From Nigrospora sphaerica (lineage: Eukaryota > Ascomycota > Sordariomycetes > Amphisphaeriales > Apiosporaceae), in NCBI GenBank assembly GCA_018287875.1, contig JAGVVL010000001.1, positions 6,262,001 through 6,326,000 on the forward strand: a DNA stretch of 64,000 bases, in the 5' to 3' direction. Each line of letters opens with the position of its first letter. Position 1 is the first letter of the stretch. Shown one piece after another: positions 59,368 through 64,000 of this stretch. The notes beneath the pieces are model-generated. The model saw nothing but the letters and a program-made list of their open reading frames with translations. It was not told the DNA's origin and made no database searches. Both the position numbers and the translations under genes were made by a program.

Positions 59368-59775
59368 TCAACTTCTGCCAACGACAGACGCACAGCTGCA
59401 ACCCCAACTGCCGGAGGCATGTAATAGCGATCCACCGGTGCTGATCCCGGGTGGGTCGCGTGTTGGGCATGCCGATCTACAAGTTGCACGCCGAACCGTC
59501 GGGCACGACCGGGACCGCAAACCCACGAAATAGACCTCGTCGAGGTACAGTTTAAAGTCGAAGTGGGGGACAGGCGAGTGACCGCTGCGGTAACGTTGCA
59601 TTGACAACACGAGGCTCTCCAGCTGCACCAGGGCGTTCGTGATATCAGTGGTATCGCAGGGGTACTTCCACAGATTCACCATCGTCATGTCTGTCACATT
59701 CTCCGGCACAAGTGTCCTCAGCGGCTCCGAGCCCACGGATCGTTGGTTCAAGGCCTCGAAAGTATGACCCAGCAT
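59368..59775 (-). pseudogene. Possible gene fragment, unrecognised (LRR/F-box-like composition)
   Basis: The frame contains leucine-rich stretches such as LRTLVPENVTDMTMVNLW and LVQLESLVLSM, the sort of pattern seen in fungal F-box/LRR proteins. No complete domain is visible, and its 3' end turns into low-complexity Arg/Ser/Gly sequence. It may be a remnant or chance. A second frame of similar character is on the same strand at 60886-61098 (DFDIIGNEITLYLAENANRC). Confidence 0.2.
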
Positions 59776-59875
59776 TATGGTGGCGGTAGTCGGCCTCGGT
59801 AAGGAGGCCTCATGCGTGCAGCCACGCGGCGTCGAGACGGAGGACGCTATGATGGGCCATCTCCTCCACCCCCAG

Positions 59876-60102
59876 CCAAAAGAATAGCCATGAAAGCGCC
59901 CATAGTATGTCTACAGTAAGCTCGACACTAATAAATGCCACCTATTCATATCCTGAAGGCAGACACGTCACCTCCACGCTAACCAGCGCCTCTAGCTGAC
60001 CGGGGCCTCCAGTGGACCAGCATCACCTCATCCCAAAAAAGGAATAGCTACTTGAGCCCCCATAATGTAACTATAGTAAGCCAGACGCATAGCAACGCCA
60101 TA
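59876..60102 (+). repeat. Diverged direct repeat, two copies about 158 bp apart
   Basis: Copy one (59876-59941) and copy two (60034-60102) share CAAAA-GAATAGC, GCCCCCATA-TGT, TA-AGTAAGC and CGCCA blocks at roughly 70 percent identity. Both are followed by CTGACC/CCAGC-rich sequence. This looks like an old tandem duplication. Confidence 0.55.
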
Positions 60103-61706
60103 TAGCAGCGCCATACGTTCTCTTTTCCAGGGAGAGACTCGCGCCTTCCAACTGACCAGCACCTCCCGCGTAAAGGCGCGCACGCACACACACGAAGTAC
60201 GAATTATTCCTATTCAAAGACCGAAGAGTAACTGACAACATGTGGCAACAGAAGCAGAGTCCCCTAAACAGACCGAATATTCTACGTTGGAGAGTGCAAC
60301 TTGCATGCACGTACGCCATCCTTTTCATCTCCAAGGGCGAGCTCTACCGGACCGAGATGATACCAGAAGCATGACCAAGGATTGAAGTGAGACCGAAGCA
60401 GAGGCGTATTCCGAAGCAACATATGCACGCTGCCTCTTCCCCCCACCAGCTGTGTCATAGGTACAAGGGTTCTCCAAGTTTCATGGCAGATCCATTTCTT
60501 AACCATGTACGCAAGGCTTCGTACGCTTATCAGCGCTTAGCTTCATGTCTTCCGGATGTGGCTGGCAGTCGAGGCCAGCTTTCACGCACTGGTCGCGGGC
60601 GAGACGGCAATTTAATGTAGCATTGCTGGCAAGTGCCGCTGAGGGGTGTAGTGGTGGGCGATGACGGGACCGTCACGGAGGATGACGGCCAGGGCAACTG
60701 ATGCATAACAGAGGGTGTCGCTGCGACGGCCAATCTCTAACCCACACAATCACTTTCGATGCCCGCTTCCTTACCCAGGTTATAAGGGATCTTGCGGTCG
60801 CGCATGCTAAATATGTTTCTTAACCCCGTCTGCAGATAGCTAAAATCATCATGACTTTAATGCTTTTAGTAGGCCTTACCGCCCTTCACGTAGGACGTTC
60901 GGCAGGTATTGTAAGGCCCATGGCGGTGCTCCAATCGGGGCCGTCCTGGATCTGCTGGAAGACCCCTGATGACGCAGCATGCGGTATGGGTAAGGTACCG
61001 ACCATGTACCTCCGACACCTGTTCGCATTCTCCGCAAGGTATAGTGTGATTTCATTTCCTATGATATCGAAATCAAGTACTGTGTAAAGTACGCACACAG
61101 GGGTACCCTGGCCGACATGAATAAGGCCACAATGTTTATTTAGCGGAGTAACCCCACACGCTCACGCTAATGCAGGTACGGCACCAGTCTGTAGAACGCA
61201 GTCGAGCGGCAAGGCAGGAAGGTTGACGAGGGATGTTCTTTCTCCCTCCTCTTTTCCATCCCACTCCCGTTCATCTATTCGCCTCCTTTTTTTATCAAGC
61301 CAAACCGGCGACGTATCTTCACCAGGTCGAAAACGGGCCACTGCGGCCGCGTGCCAAACGCTCTTCTCGGCAGCGGCTTGGTCACCTCAATCACTTCCAA
61401 GCAGTCGGCGGCTGAAGAGTCCAACATGCCTGGTGTCGTTTCTGCTATTATCCGCTCAGCTACTGCCTCCTCTCGAGCGAAAAAGATCCAGCGCCTCGAA
61501 CCCCGCGCGCTAACCGAACATACGTTGAAGCCGCTGCTGGCGAAAGCGGCGCCGCCCGTCTCTTAATTTTGGTACCTCGACCCCGGCCAAGGGCACGGCG
61601 CCCGGCAAACCTATCTTGGCTCTGATGCCTACTGAAAGTCAAGAATACTAAGCTCAAACTAGACAGCCACGCCCCGCGCCGCGCCGAAGTCGGCCCCTTC
61701 GTCGGA

Positions 61707-64000
61707 ATGGCCAAAAAGTTAGTCGGAATTGACGCTCCCACAACAGCCCCCCTCGCTGTGCCATATGGCCTCCAAGTGGTCTTCGAGGGTCATGATCCTG
61801 TCGTGGAGTACGTTTCCTTCTGATCCTACCAGATCCACCATGGCAATCAACTTCTGACCGCTTTTAGCATTATCGCTGTCCATGGCCTCGATGGCCACCG
61901 GGAAAAGACATGGCCGGCATCCAACGGCGTCCACTGGCTTCGCGACCTTCTCCCTGACGAAATCCCACAAGCGAGAATCATGTGCTGAGGCTATGATGCG
62001 AAGACGCACGATGCCTCTCGTGTCAGTCATGAATACATTTACGATCATGCGTGTACATTGGTGACAGATTTGTGCCGGAAGCGGCGGTTGACAAACGTAA
62101 GTAGCTGTCGCGCAGCTGATGCCATCAATGGCAAAGGTCCAGGCTGACGGTCACTAGTCATCGCAGCGGTCTATCATATTCATTGCACACAGCCTCGGTG
62201 GAATCATCGTCAAAAACGTGAGTGATTTCTCATGTTAACATGTATGGTGGCTAAATGATGTAGGCTTTGATTCATTCAGACAGCTCACGCCAGGGTTCAT
62301 TGCTGGAACATCGATCAATCAAGGTCTCTACGTTTGGCATTATGTTCATGGGTACTCCATATCAAGGATGTGATGGGGTCCAAATGGGACAGCTGCTGGT
62401 GAATATTGCGCGGGTTTCTATTTCTGCCGATGATCGCATCTTCAAGCATCTCGAAAGGGACTCAGAGTGGTTGCAACAACAGCAGGGACAGTACAGGCCG
62501 ATCAGCCGGGATTTTGTGACCAAGTTTGCTTATGAGGTGTACCCAACCCGTACGACCCTCGGACATTCAATCATGGTACGTAAACCGATTATCTTACAAG
62601 AAAACTCGCTAATGGAAGTTAAGTTGTACCACACGCGTCGGCAGTTATACTACAGGCAGATGCCGAAGCTATCTCTATTCCCTCAGATCACATCAGGATG
62701 GTCAAGTTTGGCTCGAAGGAGGACGCAGGATATGACCGAGTATCTGAGAACTTGCAAATCGTGGTGAAAGATGCGGGCGGCAGCGTTCAGTCGGCGTGGA
62801 AAACGGAGGCGATGCTTGCAGATAGTGAGAATTCTTCGTGTACCGTGAGCGTATGAGTTTTAACCAACTTTGTTATCAGTTCAAGACGGCACTGTTCGTG
62901 ACCGGTTCTCTCTTCTTCTTGACCTTTCAGCAATCCCTATTGTGGAACGGTTTGTTGCAAAAGAAGAGGAAATCAAGAGCCTTTGTGAAATCCTGGGGCA
63001 GCCTGATGAACGTCGTACCGCCGTTTTGCATGGATTAGGAGGTATGGGCAAAACCCAGTTGGCAGCGGAATATCTCAAACGACACAAGTCCGAGTACTCG
63101 GCCATCTTCTGGCTGAACACAAAAGACGAGCCATCACTGCAACTGAGCTTCTCGCAAGTTGCCAAACGACTTCTACAACTGCATCCACAGCCCCTCTACG
63201 TCAAATTCGCCTTAGAAAGCCGCAAACCCCACAATACCGTTATTGCGGTTAAGAGATGGTTCGATGGGCGACAGAATAGCCATTGGCTCATTGTCTACGA
63301 CAACTACGACGACCCGGAGCCGAATGCCGTTCACCAACGAGGAGTAATTACCGAGAATACAAGGAAACCCAAATCTGACGAAGACGAGACGAAGGAAGAC
63401 ATGCCCAAAAAAGAATACGACATTCGTCCCTATTTTCCAACTTGTGACCATGGCGCGATCATTGTCACTACTAGATCGTCCATGGTTCAATGGGGAAAGA
63501 GGGTCAGGCTCGGGAAACTGAAAGACCTCGGTGATGGGATACAAATCTTGGCTTCTACGTCGCATCGTGGCAACGCCGAAAAAGGTAAGATTACTGCATA
63601 CGTGAATACAGGGACACTACTAATACTCCTTTTAGACTAGGCTGCAGTTGAAGTTGCCAAAAGGCTTGATGGACTGCCGCTTGCTCTCTCGACAGCCGGT
63701 GCTTTCCTACGAGAAACCTCAATGGGCTGGGCAGAATACCTCCAGCTGTACCAAAAATCGTGGTCACGACTTCAGCAGAGGAGCCCACAGCTTCCAGCAT
63801 ACAACAGTACCATGTACGCGACATGGGATGTCTCCTTGGAACGCATCCAGAATCAAGACCCAGCTGCCGCAAAGCTCCTCAGTCTGTGGGCGTACTTCGA
63901 CAAAGACGACCTGTGGTATGAATTGCTACACCAAAGAGGACCAGGTATACCCGATTGGCTACAAGGCGTGACGGAGGACCAAAATGCATTTAAAGAGTCC
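61707..64000 (+). pseudogene. NOD-like receptor, SesB-type alpha/beta hydrolase + NB-ARC, two in-frame stops, runs off window
   Basis: Fungal NLRs of this type sense non-self or infection and trigger cell death. Inferred exons are 61707-61807, 61868-62096, 62158-62217, 62264-62579, 62624 to about 62840, about 62931 to 63584, and 63636 onward. The alpha/beta-hydrolase part has YGLQVVFEGHDP, IIAVHGLDGHREKTWP, WLRDLLPDEIPQARIM, the nucleophile elbow FIAHSLGGIIVKN and MFMGTPYQG. NB-ARC has the P-loop HGLGGMGKTQLAAEYL, WLIVYDNYDDP (Walker B), IIVTTRSS and LDGLPLALSTAGAFL. TGA at 61986-61988 interrupts ARIM-C-stop-GYDAKTHD. TAG at 63638-63640 falls between EKD and AAVEVAKRLDGLPL. Everything else is in frame, so inactivation looks recent. 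The 62840-62930 junction is uncertain. TPR, WD40 or ANK repeats would be expected beyond the window edge. Confidence 0.82.

Larger units (their letters stand above)
58037..61706. other. Accessory-looking intergenic region with decayed repeats
   Basis: This is 3.7 kb between the RBR gene start and the NLR start, with no intact gene. It is less GC-rich than the left part. It contains the diverged direct repeat at 59876-60102 and two minus-strand frames (59368-59775 and 60886-61098) whose composition looks more protein-like than background. Confidence 0.55.

Noticed and set aside
61719..62048. A 109-codon minus-strand frame over the NLR start
   Set aside because: The plus strand here encodes conserved alpha/beta-hydrolase motifs across an intron, so the minus-strand frame is a shadow.
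1..64000. Transposons, CRISPR arrays or rRNA genes
   Set aside because: No reverse transcriptase, integrase or transposase motif, no long terminal repeat pair, no regularly spaced repeat array and no rRNA-like sequence was seen.

Overview
The window is nuclear DNA from a filamentous ascomycete, most likely a Sordariomycete. It is GC-rich, the genes carry short introns (about 45-200 nt, GTRAGT-like donors), intergenic stretches are long and rich in microsatellites, and the gene content is typical: an APSES regulator of the StuA/ASM-1 type, an RBR ubiquitin ligase, a SesB-like fungal NLR, CsbD and NmrA-like proteins. The genus cannot be fixed from the sequence alone.

Layout. Bases 1-18,900 hold no gene I can support. 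They contain long poly-G runs, GA/CA/TG microsatellites and only low-complexity shadow reading frames. This desert leads into stuA (+ strand, about 19.3-21.5 kb). Next come two minus-strand metabolic genes: a propionyl/acetyl-CoA synthetase-like enzyme ending in a PTS1-like AKL tripeptide (24.4-26.7 kb) and a full-length 5-oxoprolinase with fused HyuA and HyuB halves (27.7-31.9 kb). After a 3.6-kb gap there is a five-exon NmrA/isoflavone-reductase-like oxidoreductase (+, 35.5-36.9 kb), then an ADGF/CECR1-type adenosine deaminase (-, 38.8-40.7 kb), a GFA-fold protein (-, 42.4-43.0 kb), a CsbD/HMP1-like stress protein (-, 43.7-44.3 kb) and the mitochondrial cysteine desulfurase NFS1 (-, 45.7-47.4 kb). 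Divergent from NFS1 is an amphiphysin/Rvs167 BAR-SH3 protein (+, 49.2-50.7 kb), followed by a class I SAM methyltransferase (+), an unrecognised Cys-rich protein (+), a half-size MFS transporter (-) and an RBR E3 ligase (-, 56.1-58.0 kb).

The right end (58-64 kb) is more accessory in character. It has diverged direct repeats, possible gene fragments, and an NLR (alpha/beta-hydrolase, then NB-ARC) that runs off the window edge. The NLR is well preserved over seven inferred exons but carries two in-frame stop codons, one of them most simply explained as CAG to TAG, the context favoured by RIP.

The genes are not an operon or an obvious biosynthetic cluster. Most are housekeeping genes: Fe-S cluster supply, endocytosis/actin, glutathione-cycle 5-oxoproline recycling, acyl-CoA activation, adenosine turnover and ubiquitination. 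The most interesting parts are the regulatory-looking desert upstream of the developmental regulator stuA and the freshly disabled NLR. Exon boundaries were placed by hand from splice consensus and reading-frame continuity. For all genes reported as complete with more than one exon, the summed exon length is a multiple of three.
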